From: Psychrobacillus sp. OK028
GTDB taxonomy: Bacteria > Bacillota > Bacilli > Bacillales_A > Planococcaceae
Assembly: GCF_900103605.1 (NCBI RefSeq)
Contig: NZ_FNHY01000001.1
Location: 62,001-126,000, forward strand
Length of the DNA: 64,000 nucleotides
Reading direction: 5' to 3'
Numbering within the stretch: the first letter of the stretch is position 1; each line of letters begins with the position of its first letter. The translations under genes were made by a program, and so were the position numbers. The notes under the pieces were generated by a model. The model did not search any database and was not told the origin of the DNA. It was given only the letters and a program-made list of their open reading frames with translations. Positions 16,906 through 26,300 of the stretch are shown here, one piece after another.

Positions 16906-18231
16906 ATGGGAAATAATTGGGAGCATCTACTAAAAAACATGCCGAATCGGTTAGCTCCGAGTATGGCTAAGGATCATCCAAATCTACCAGTTGTGAAAGA
17001 GGAAGGTTGTTACTACTTCGGAGCAGATGGAAAGAGATACCTAGATTTTACATCTGGTATTGCTGTAACAAATGTCGGTCATCGTCATCCGAAAGTTGTT
17101 CAAGCGATAAAAGATGCTGCAGATGGTTTAGTACACGGACCTTCGGGAGTAATCATGTATGAATCAATCTTAAAGCTAGCAGATGAACTTGCAGAAATTA
17201 TGCCTGGGGATCTTGATTGCTTCTTCTTTGCAAATAGCGGAACAGAAGCAATTGAAGGTGCGCTTAAACTTGCTAAGTATGTAACGAAGCGGCCTTATGT
17301 CGTATCATTTACTGGTGGTTTTCACGGTCGTTCATTAGGAGCATTAAGTGTAACAACGTCCAAAAGTAAATATCGTAAATTTATGCAACCATCAGGGCTT
17401 ACATATCAAATACCTTATGCAAATGTTAAAGGATGTCCACCAGGGATTGATCCTGAAACTTACGTAATTGATAAATTGGAAAAAGACTTTGCAACATTAT
17501 TTAATCATCAAGTAACACCTGAAGAGGTAGCTTGTGTTATTTTAGAGCCTGTTCTTGGAGAAGGCGGTTATGTTGTGCCACCTAAAGGTTGGTTAAAGAA
17601 AATACGAGAAATTTGTGATCGCCATCAAATTTTACTAATTTTTGATGAAGTGCAAACCGGATTCGGTCGTACAGGTGAATGGTTTGCTGCGCAAACATTC
17701 GATGTTACTCCAGACATTATGGCAATAGCAAAAGGAATTGCATCAGGTCTTCCGCTTAGCGCAACAGTTGCGTCTAGTGAACTGATGAAGCAATGGCCGC
17801 TTGGTAGTCACGGCACAACATTTGGTGGCAATCCTATTGCATGTTCGGTCGCATTGACCACTTTAGAAATTATGAAAGAAGAAAACCTTCTTGAAAACAC
17901 TAGAAAAATGGGAAGTTATGCAGTCCAACAACTAGAGAAACTAAAAGCACGACATAGCGTAATTGGTGATATTCGTGCTGTTGGTTTAATGATAGGTATT
18001 GAAGTTATTAATCCTGAAACAGGTAAACCTAATGGAGAAGGGTTATTGAAGATCTTGGATCTGGCTCTAAAAAAAGGAGTATTATTCTATCTCTGTGGAA
18101 ACCATGGAGATGTAATCAGAATGATTCCGCCATTAGTTGTGACAAAAGAGCAAATTGACGAAGGTTTACAAATGTTAGATGAAGCAATAACAGAATACGA
18201 ATCGACGTTAGTAACTGTTGAGTTAGTTTAG
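16906..18231 (+). CDS. class III PLP-dependent aminotransferase (GABA-T-like)
   Basis: I choose ATG 16906 because GGAGGT at 16893-16898 is spaced for it; an ATG at 16891 overlaps that site. The 441-residue product has the class III features: [28 protein letters not shown], the [14 protein letters not shown] segment with the PLP-contact Asp, and the Schiff-base Lys in [16 protein letters not shown]. Such enzymes move the amino group of GABA, beta-alanine, taurine or ornithine to a 2-oxoacid. It lies 59 bases after the ABC ATPase gene. The protein probably transaminates the imported compound. Confidence 0.85.
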   Translation: MGNNWEHLLKNMPNRLAPSMAKDHPNLPVVKEEGCYYFGADGKRYLDFTSGIAVTNVGHRHPKVVQAIKDAADGLVHGPSGVIMYESILKLADELAEIMPGDLDCFFFANSGTEAIEGALKLAKYVTKRPYVVSFTGGFHGRSLGALSVTTSKSKYRKFMQPSGLTYQIPYANVKGCPPGIDPETYVIDKLEKDFATLFNHQVTPEEVACVILEPVLGEGGYVVPPKGWLKKIREICDRHQILLIFDEVQTGFGRTGEWFAAQTFDVTPDIMAIAKGIASGLPLSATVASSELMKQWPLGSHGTTFGGNPIACSVALTTLEIMKEENLLENTRKMGSYAVQQLEKLKARHSVIGDIRAVGLMIGIEVINPETGKPNGEGLLKILDLALKKGVLFYLCGNHGDVIRMIPPLVVTKEQIDEGLQMLDEAITEYESTLVTVELV

Positions 18232-18259
18232 ACGATAAAGCCTCGCTAAAAAAGTAATA

Positions 18260-18294
18260 GACAGAAATGTTGAGTTACAACATTTCTGTCTTTT
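18260..18294 (+). terminator. terminator after the aminotransferase gene
   Basis: GACAGAAATGTTG at 18260-18272 pairs perfectly with CAACATTTCTGTC at 18278-18290 (13 bp, loop 5), then TTTT. A second weaker hairpin (ATCTGTT/AACAGAT, about 18321-18355) lies next to the convergent gene end. Confidence 0.85.
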
Positions 18295-18363
18295 AGATTT
18301 ATCATCTCATCGTGAAAAAAATCTGTTAGCAATAAAACTACCAACAGATCTTTTTATGACTGA

Positions 18364-19725
18364 TTAATCCTCAAGAAATATTTTTCCAGGATTTAATAAT
18401 CTTTCTGGATCGAATATTTGCTTCATTTGTTTCATAAAGGAAACTGCTGCACCATGTTCTCTTTCTTGGAATTTTCTCTTACCAAGTCCGACACCATGCT
18501 CGCCTGTACATGTTCCACCAACCCCGATTGCTCTTATTGCGAGTGCTTCGTTTGTATACTCTGCTTTTTCAAACTCGCCTTCCACTTTTGGATCATAGAG
18601 AACAATAGTATGGAAGTTTCCATCGCCGACGTGCCCTAGCACCCCACCTGTCAATCCAGCTTCATCAATTAGTTCGCGCGCATATACAATAAGTTCTGGT
18701 AGCTTCGATATGGGAACGCACACATCTGCTCCTGTATTGGCCATTCCTTTTACATGTTGGTATGCATAAGACATTTCATGGCGTGCTTTCCAAAGTTCCA
18801 TTCGCTCTTTAGATCCACTTGCGACATCCCAGTTATCACAATCTAATTCGCGCATCAATTGTTCTACAAGTTTTGCTTCTTCCTCAACAGAGGTCTTCAA
18901 GCCTGCAAATTCAAAAAATAGGGAATGAGCAACTGGAAGATTATAGTCACCATATGCATTCACTTGAGCAATACTTTCTGCATCAACAAGCTCCATACGC
19001 ATGACTGGAATCCCGCTTAGTAAAATTGCCTGAGCGGCTTCAGCACATTCTTTTGGAGTATTAAATGTACATCGTGCTGCTATCGTATGTTCTGGAATTC
19101 CATGAAGTCGTAAGGTAACTTCCGTAATGAGGCCCAAAGTACCTTCAGATCCAGCAAATAGGCCATTCAAATGGTAGCCAGAAGATGATTTTTTAGCAAG
19201 TGAACCTGTATGAATAACTGTTCCATTAGCCAAAACAACCTCTAAATCGAGCAGTTGATCTCTCATAGATCCATAGCGAACTGCTGTAGTACCACTCGCA
19301 TTCGTAGCTACCATTCCCCCAATCGTTGCATCTGCGCCTGGATCGATAGGGAACATTAAGCCGTGTCGATTTACGAACTTATTTAACTGTAAGCGTGTAA
19401 TACCAGGTTGTACAGTAATCATTAAATCTTCGGGTGAAAACTTTATGACATTATTCATATTTTCAAAGTTAATAGAAATCCCTTTTTGAATTGGAATTGC
19501 TTGTCCTTCTAAACCAGACCCTGCACCAAATGGGGTTACAGGTACTTTCTGCTCGCGTGCTACCTTCATAATCACTTCTATATCTTCTCTTCCTGTGGGA
19601 AAGCAGACGACCTCTGGCTCTACTGGAGGATGAAAAGATTCATCATGGCTATGACGGTACAATTCGTTTTCATTTTGGCTTACTTTATCCTTACCAAGGC
19701 GCTCTAGCAATTCCTGAATAAACAC
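18364..19725 (-). CDS. GlcD-type FAD-linked 2-hydroxyacid oxidase
   Basis: The 453-residue product starts at GTG 19725. The N-terminal FAD-binding PCMH domain has PFGAGSGLEGQAIP and DPGADATIGGMVATNASGTTAVRYG. The C-terminal FAD-oxidase domain has GHVGDGNFH and TGEHGVGLGKRKF. The length fits GlcD/D-lactate dehydrogenase (glycolate oxidase subunit) enzymes, which oxidise 2-hydroxyacids such as glycolate, D-lactate or 2-hydroxyglutarate and pass electrons to the respiratory chain. GlcE and GlcF partners are absent nearby, so it may act alone. It is convergent with the aminotransferase gene; no link is visible. Confidence 0.85.
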   Translation of the reverse strand: MFIQELLERLGKDKVSQNENELYRHSHDESFHPPVEPEVVCFPTGREDIEVIMKVAREQKVPVTPFGAGSGLEGQAIPIQKGISINFENMNNVIKFSPEDLMITVQPGITRLQLNKFVNRHGLMFPIDPGADATIGGMVATNASGTTAVRYGSMRDQLLDLEVVLANGTVIHTGSLAKKSSSGYHLNGLFAGSEGTLGLITEVTLRLHGIPEHTIAARCTFNTPKECAEAAQAILLSGIPVMRMELVDAESIAQVNAYGDYNLPVAHSLFFEFAGLKTSVEEEAKLVEQLMRELDCDNWDVASGSKERMELWKARHEMSYAYQHVKGMANTGADVCVPISKLPELIVYARELIDEAGLTGGVLGHVGDGNFHTIVLYDPKVEGEFEKAEYTNEALAIRAIGVGGTCTGEHGVGLGKRKFQEREHGAAVSFMKQMKQIFDPERLLNPGKIFLED

Positions 19726-20205
19726 CTAAAAACATCCTTTACTTAATTTAAATTTTTATCAATTTCATCATAGAACAATAAATCATAAAATCCGAAAGAG
19801 GTTGCTTACTACTTTTGGAATCACCTTGCGCTAAAAACAAAGTGACTATAACTATGGAACATTAAAAATATTAATAAGAAAATTCTAAACAATATAAATT
19901 ATATGGAAAACAGTTCCTACTAGCAAGAGTTAAATTTCAATAGGTGAAAAAATAATATTGAGGTGACACTGTTTAAAAAACATTTCTAACAATCACTCAT
20001 CGAATAAATAGCACCAAGGTATTGTTGCAAGAAATTAAAAGACTAAATGTTCGAAAGCTATATAAAACAGGAGTCTGTGCAGAAATAATTCTATGTACCC
20101 ACTTGCCAAATGTGTGAAACTATATTCTATTGATGAATCTCTCTATCTATGTGACAATATGTGTAAATATACTCAGAATACCACTCGCAATTAGGAGACA
20201 AAAAA
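19726..20205. other. divergent intergenic region, nothing further seen
   Basis: These 480 bases separate the FAD oxidase start from the histidine kinase start. I see AT-rich DNA only. A weak match to the family 2 repeat (AGTCTGTGCAGAAATAATTCTA) lies near 20070-20095. Confidence 0.4.
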
Positions 20206-21474
20206 ATGAACATAAATACTCGCTTTTTCCGTATAATACCTATTTTATATGTAATCATAGGAACAGTTTGGATCATTGGTACAGAATATTTCTTAACTAT
20301 TCTTCCTCTCTCTCATGAGACTATTATATTGTTGAGTCGATTTAAAGGTTTTTTTTACGTACTCCTTACAGCTGTTCTTTTGCATGTATTAATAAAAAAA
20401 CTAAGGGATCGCAATCAAATTGAACAAGAAAAAGAGAAACTTTCTTTGTTAATTGATACGATGCCCGACTTTGTTTCTTTCAAGGATGGGGAAGGGAAAT
20501 GGCTTCAAATAAATAAATTTGGTGCGAAGCTATTTGAGCTGGAAGGCATCGATTATAAAGGAAAAACGGATAAAGAAATGGCAGAGTATACAGATTTTTA
20601 TCGCGATGCTTTAATATATTGTATTGATACGGATGAAGAGGCGTGGAAGCATGGCAAAGTAAGCCGATGTGAGGAAATAATTCCAATGAGAGATGGTTCC
20701 AATAAAATTTTCGATGCATTCAAAGTGCCTATTTTTAATAATGATGGTTCCAGACAAGGATTAGTTGTAATCGGTAGGGAAATAACCGCCTTAAAAGAAA
20801 CAGAGCGCAAGTTAAGACAATCCGAAAAATTGTCTGCTTTAGGTGAACTATCTGCAGGTATAGTCCATGAAATAAGAAATCCTCTAGCCATTATCAAAGG
20901 ATATTTACAATTGGGACAAGAGAAAAAAATTCAACTGGATCAGCATATTAACCTGTTAGTAATTGAAATTGATCGCATCAATAGCTTAGTGGATGAACTA
21001 TTAATGATTGCAAATCCAACAGAAATTTTGTTTGAAAATAAGAATATAAACTCCATTGTGAGAGAAGTTGTTCAAATGTTTTCAATAGAAGCAGCTAATC
21101 AAAAAACCAAAATAACCGTGATCGACCTAGGTACATTTAATACATACTGCAGTGAAAGTAAATTAAAGCAAGTGTTTATCAATATAATGAAAAACGCTTT
21201 AGAGGCAATTACTACAAATGGCGAAATCAATATCTCTATATATGAGAAGAATGAAAACTATTTTGGCGTTAAGATTGAAGATAATGGATGCGGAATAGAA
21301 GAAAGCGATTTACAACACATTGGAGATCCTTTCTTTACCTTAAAAGAAAAAGGATTTGGTTTAGGTATGACCGTAACTCATAGTATAATAGAAGCACACA
21401 AAGGTTCAATCCATATTACGAGCCGAGTGAATGTAGGGACTAGCTTAGAAGTGTTGTTACCGAAATCTTTGTAA
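20206..21474 (+). CDS. membrane PAS-domain sensor histidine kinase (KinA/B/E-like)
   Basis: The 422-residue product has two N-terminal membrane helices (about residues 8-28 and 40-62) with only a short outside loop. A PAS domain (about 80-200) follows, then HisKA with the phospho-acceptor His in SAGIVHEIRNPLAIIKGY, and HATPase_c with N-box NIMKNALEAI, G1 EDNGCGIE and G2 KGFGLGMTV. AGGAG precedes the ATG. The layout matches Bacillus Kin-type kinases that feed the sporulation phosphorelay through Spo0F. No response regulator is adjacent, which fits an orphan phosphorelay kinase; this is inference. Confidence 0.85.
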   Translation: MNINTRFFRIIPILYVIIGTVWIIGTEYFLTILPLSHETIILLSRFKGFFYVLLTAVLLHVLIKKLRDRNQIEQEKEKLSLLIDTMPDFVSFKDGEGKWLQINKFGAKLFELEGIDYKGKTDKEMAEYTDFYRDALIYCIDTDEEAWKHGKVSRCEEIIPMRDGSNKIFDAFKVPIFNNDGSRQGLVVIGREITALKETERKLRQSEKLSALGELSAGIVHEIRNPLAIIKGYLQLGQEKKIQLDQHINLLVIEIDRINSLVDELLMIANPTEILFENKNINSIVREVVQMFSIEAANQKTKITVIDLGTFNTYCSESKLKQVFINIMKNALEAITTNGEINISIYEKNENYFGVKIEDNGCGIEESDLQHIGDPFFTLKEKGFGLGMTVTHSIIEAHKGSIHITSRVNVGTSLEVLLPKSL

Positions 21475-21522
21475 TATCCCTTTGTAAGAAGCAATCTGAC
21501 AATTTAATATGCATCCAACATA

Positions 21523-21635
21523 AAAACTCTCCTTCCGTCCATTTGGATGAAGGAGAGTTTAATTATTGGTATAAAGATGGAAGAAATTCCTGTTCCCTTC
21601 GAGCAGAAGTAAATACCACCAGAGAGCAACGACCC
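21523..21635. repeat. decayed copy of the hairpin plus 21-bp repeat element (copy D)
   Basis: AAAACTCTCCTTCCGTCC followed by GGATGAAGGAGAGTTT (about 21522-21560) is the same first hairpin as in copies A-C. The following TTAATTATTGG and a single GAAGTAAA at about 21606-21613 resemble the array region, but the 21-bp phasing is lost and the second hairpin is missing. The hairpin probably also terminates the kinase gene. Confidence 0.6.
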
Positions 21636-21840
21636 CACCCAGATCAAGAGATAAAATATTCTTCAAACTGAATAAGCTTCGACAGTTCTGCTTCCCAATA
21701 CTTGATGTTCCATAGTCTTAAACGTCACGTTTAACTCGTTACTCCTACCTAAAGGGTAATTGGTGTTCCCATGATAAGTTGATTATTCTAAGGCTACCTA
21801 GGAATAACCGAATCATGCATGACTCTAAAGGAATAGATGA

Positions 21841-22323
21841 TTGACGAATTTTGAAGAGGTATTGGAGCAGTTTGAGCCGATGATTTCTGCCTGTATTCGA
21901 AAACTGTGTATTTACAAAAACCATGAGCTTTATCGACAGGCTGGGGCAATTGCTTTATGGAAGGCGTTTGTAAAGTTTGATGAGGAACGTGGAGATTTTG
22001 CACCTTATGCATACCGTTCCATATACGGAGGAATGCTAGATGAACTAAAACGAGAAAAGCGTCAGGAGGAGCAGGTTGATCCTGTAGAAGATGAAAAACT
22101 GGCATTTTTACTCGAACAGTCTTTTGTCGCAAGCTTTCAGCGAGAGGATTTAGATATGGCGATAGAATCATTGCAACCAAACGAGCGAGAGCTTTTAATG
22201 TGGATTTTCGTGGAGGGAATCTCCTTGCAACAAGCCGCAACAAGAGTTGGTATCACAATACCTGGTATTAAAAAGAGACGGGAAAGAATACTGGCAAAAT
22301 TAAGAACTCGTATAGAAAAATAG
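21841..22323 (+). CDS. small sigma-70-family sigma factor
   Basis: The gene starts at TTG 21841 behind AAAGGA. The 160-residue product has sigma region 2 (YRQAGAIALWKAFVKFDEERGDFAPYAY, the core-binding and -10 helix area) and a region 4 helix-turn-helix (LQPNERELLMWIFVEGISLQQAATRVGITIPGIKKRRERIL). Regions 1.1 and 3 are missing, as in alternative sigma factors of the SigH/ComX or ECF size class. No anti-sigma gene follows. The next gene, 165 bases on, encodes a ComK-like protein, so a role in competence is likely but inferred. Confidence 0.8.
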   Translation: MTNFEEVLEQFEPMISACIRKLCIYKNHELYRQAGAIALWKAFVKFDEERGDFAPYAYRSIYGGMLDELKREKRQEEQVDPVEDEKLAFLLEQSFVASFQREDLDMAIESLQPNERELLMWIFVEGISLQQAATRVGITIPGIKKRRERILAKLRTRIEK

Positions 22324-22488
22324 GAAATTCTTTGAGTATAGGACTTAATACTAAATATTGAGAAACTAAAAGAGGTAATTAGGGATTATTTTTATAATAT
22401 TGTATATATTTAGTATATTTTGACTAGTAAGTTATATACTGGTTTGATAGGATAGACATAGGGAGGGGGCGAAAAAGGGGGAAATGTC

Positions 22489-22956
22489 GTGAAGGATAGT
22501 AAAAATAATTCAAATTTGATCGATAGTGAAACATTATTGCTGGAGGCAGTTTTTATTGGTAAGGTAAAAACGCGAATCGTGACGACCCATGGAATTTATT
22601 ATTCAACAAAGAGTCCGTTGGAGTTATTGGAAGATGCATGTAATCGATTTGCATCCACATTCGAGGGCCGAGTGATGGCAACGAGAAAATTAATGAATTA
22701 TTCGGTAAAGACTCCACTTCTTATAGAACCGAATGGTTTAGGAGCATTTCCAACTATGTCCTATAGGCGTGTAGAATGTGTATGGATATTCAATCATCCT
22801 TTTTACGTGGATGAGCTGGACAAAGGAAAGTCAATCGTTCATTTTATGAATGGCATTTCTGTTCCTGTGCATACTTCGAAGAACGTACTACTAAAACAAC
22901 ACCAGAGACTCCACACCTCGTTAAATATATATAGTATGAATCATCGAAAAAAGTAG
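22489..22956 (+). CDS. comK: ComK-family competence transcription factor
   Basis: The gene starts at GTG 22489 behind AAAGGGGGAA. The 155-residue product matches ComK by pattern: GIYYSTKSPLELLEDACNRF, FEGRVMATRKL, KTPLLIEPNG, then AFPTMSYRRVECVWIFNHP. These correspond to the conserved KPL-SC-RFFGSSYxGR, KPPIMVDP and LFPT-S-CGWI blocks of Bacillus ComK. ComK binds paired AAAA-N5-TTTT boxes and activates DNA uptake genes and its own gene. This protein is shorter than the roughly 190-residue Bacillus subtilis ComK, mainly at the C-terminus. A possible promoter (TTGACT, 17 bases, TTTGAT) starts at 22421. Confidence 0.8.
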   Translation: MKDSKNNSNLIDSETLLLEAVFIGKVKTRIVTTHGIYYSTKSPLELLEDACNRFASTFEGRVMATRKLMNYSVKTPLLIEPNGLGAFPTMSYRRVECVWIFNHPFYVDELDKGKSIVHFMNGISVPVHTSKNVLLKQHQRLHTSLNIYSMNHRKK

Positions 22957-23060
22957 GGTAAGTAGGAACGGTATGGTTATAGTTTCTATTATTTATGTAA
23001 CTTAAAGCTATACGATTGGCATTAAAGCATACAAAAAATTGGACTCCCTCTTTTATAAGT

Positions 23061-23095
23061 AACGCTCACCACTAAGCTGGTGGGCGTTATTTTCA
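23061..23095 (+). terminator. terminator after comK
   Basis: AACGCTCACCA at 23061-23071 pairs with TGGTGGGCGTT at 23078-23088 (one G-T), followed by ATTTTC. It resembles the second hairpin of repeat copy A near 36120. The remaining bases 22957-23350 hold only the next gene's leader. Confidence 0.7.
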
Positions 23096-23350
23096 TGGGC
23101 TTAAAAAATTCTCTCATTGCCCGCCAAATTAGTAATCTATTCATTGACTATCCGGAGTGATGAATCTACCAAGTTATAAACTAGATAAAATTTAGAAATA
23201 TAAAATTAAGATACTTGTAATATATTTGTAATATTTTATACGCATTATTAATGTTTGCAACAATCACAAAATATGGTAAATTAAATATTGTCTCACTATT
23301 ATGATAATTTGTTTTTTTAATAGTGTAATAAAATAAAAGGGGGAAATAAT

Positions 23351-26300
23351 TTGTTGAAATTGAAAAGAATATTGCTAATAACAACGATTTTTATGTTGTC
23401 TTTTAGCCCTGTGGCATTCGGTATGACAGGTTCTGGTTCTAACATAGCGAGTAAGAAAAACTTACCAACGTTAGAACTGCAAAAACCTGAACTGAATCTA
23501 CCAGAGAGATTAGTAAATCCAGAAAATCCGGATGAAAAAGTACGGATTATCGTGGAGTTAGAAAATGAGCCAACGATTGAAAAAGCTACTGAAAAAGGAG
23601 TACTTTATAAACAATTAAAACTTTCAGAACGTGAAGAATTGGAAGAAACTGTACAATCAGAACAAGAAAGTGTACAAACATCTATAAATAAAGTAGTTCC
23701 AGGTATTGAATATATACAAAGCTTTACAACAATTTTTAATGGATTTTCAGCGGAGGTGGAAGCTAAATTTGCCCAAAAAATTGTTGCAATTGATGGAGTA
23801 AAAGCAGTCTATGAATCAACAGAATATAAAAAACCTTCTGTGGAACCAGAAATGATTTATTCGAAAGAATTAGTGCAAGCACAAAAAGCGTGGAAAGATT
23901 ATGGTTTTAAAGGTGAAGGAATGGTCGTAGGGGTAATTGATACTGGTATTGATCCATCACACAAGGATATGAAATTAACAAATTCAGAAAGTGGAGAAAT
24001 TACAAAAACAGAAGTAGATGATTTTTTAGTTGAAAATAGTTTATCGAAAGGGAAATTCTACACGGCAAAAGTTCCATTTGGATATAATTATATTGACGAA
24101 AACTATGAGGTTCGGGACTTGGGTTCTGATGCTTCTATGCATGGAATGCACGTAGGGGGAACTGTTGCAGCCAATGGTGATGAAGAGAATGGTGGTATAA
24201 CTGGAATTGCTCCTGAAGCACAGTTATTAGCACTAAAAGTATTCTCAAATAATCCAATGTTTCCATCCACATTCGGTGATATATACGTTAAAGCAATTGA
24301 TGATTCCATCAAGCTTGGAGTAGATGTACTTAATTTATCACTAGGTTCAACATCTGGATATGTAGATGCAAATAATCCAGAGCAACAAGCAGTTAAACGT
24401 GCAACAGAAAATGGAATACTAGTATCTATATCAGCAGGAAACTCTGACATGTATGGCTCTGGATACTTTTACCCATACGCTGAAAACCAAGACTATGGGT
24501 TAACTGGATCACCAAGTGTTTCAAATGAATCATTGGGTGTTGCTTCTTTTGAGAATTCAGTTATTACAGCATATAGTTTTAGTTACAAAGTAAATGATGT
24601 TTTAACAGGTAGTGCACTATATTTACTTGCTAATAGTGCAGATCCTCTAAAACTTAACCAAAAAGAATATTTGTTGGAGGATGCAGGTTTTGGTAATCCA
24701 TCCGATTTTGCTGGAAAAGACTTCAAGGGTAAATTTGCTTTAGTTTCTCGTGGTGCGATTTCCTTTGTGGAAAAAGGTCTTAATGCACAAGCAGCTGGGG
24801 CAGCTGGTGTTATTGTATACAACAATGCGGTTGGTACTATTAATATGGCTTCAGACCCTGCTATTAAAATTCCTTATATGTCTGCATTAAAAAGTGATGG
24901 GGATGCATTGAAGAAAAAGCTAGATGCTGGAGATAAAGTGAAAGTAAACTTTGATGGAAAATTTATGAGTACTCAAAGTCCAACTGCGGGTGAAATGAGT
25001 AGTTTTACTTCATGGGGACCTACTCCAAATTTAGATTTTAAACCAGAAATAACAGCTCCTGGTGGAAATATCTTCTCCACTTTGAACAATAACAAATATG
25101 GTCTTATGAGTGGTACTTCTATGGCGGCACCGCATGTAGCAGGTGGAGCAGCTCTTATTTTCGAACGTGTGGATAAAGAATTTGAAGTTACAAATTCTGA
25201 ACGTGTTCAATTAGCAAAAAATCTTTTGATGAATACAGCTACACCGATTGAATATGTGCCTGGAGAATATTATTCGCCACGTCGCCAAGGTGCAGGGTTA
25301 ATGCAATTAGCCAATGCCCTTTCAACTGATGTTGTCGTAACAAATGAAGTAACAGGTGAAGCGAAAGTTGCGCTGAAAGAAATTGAAAATAATAAAATAG
25401 TATTAGAACTAATTGCAAAAAACTATTCTAATCAAGAGAAAACATATAATGTGGATGTTGCTGTACAAACAGATTATCCAATAACAACAAGTGGATACGA
25501 TGTAGTTGTTCCAAATATCGTTGGTTCTAATGTTGTTACCGACATGGTTGACATTGATTCACCAGAAAATATTAAAATACCTGCAAATAGTGAAGTGCCG
25601 TTAAAAGTAACAATAGATATCTCAGCATTATCAGAAGACGATTTATACGATGTATTTTCAAATGGTTATTTCGTTGATGGTTTTGTAACATTGAGTGATC
25701 CGACGGAAGAGGTATCTGGTAATGTACCATTAACTGTGCCGTTCTTCGGATTTAATGGAGGATGGGATGACGCAAGTATTTTCGATTACTTTGCTTGGGA
25801 TTCGATGAGTTATTGGGGGTACACAGCTCTTGCTGATGAGCTAGGTAATTTCATTAAAGGAGGAAGCTTTGTAAAAGGTTTTTCACCGGAAAAATTTGCA
25901 TTCTCTCCAAATGGTGACGGGATAATCGATAATGTAACACCTATTTATTCCTTATTCCGAAACGCTAAGAAATTAGAAGTAAATATACTAGATGCAACTG
26001 ATAAAAAAGTGCGTACAATACGAACTGCGAACAATGCAACTAAGCATTATATTTCAACAAACCCTTATACGTATAACTCTGGAAATGCGTGGGACGGAAA
26101 AATAAATGGAAAAGTTGCAAAAGATGGTCAGTATTTTATCGAAATTCGTGGAGTTATTGACTATCCAGAGGCAAAATGGCAGTCTATCAAGTTCCCAATT
26201 ATTGTGGATACAGTAGCACCAACAGCAGATGTATCTTATGATGCCATCTCAAAAACTCTTACTTTGAATAACTTTGTTGATAATGAAGCTGGAGTAGGCG

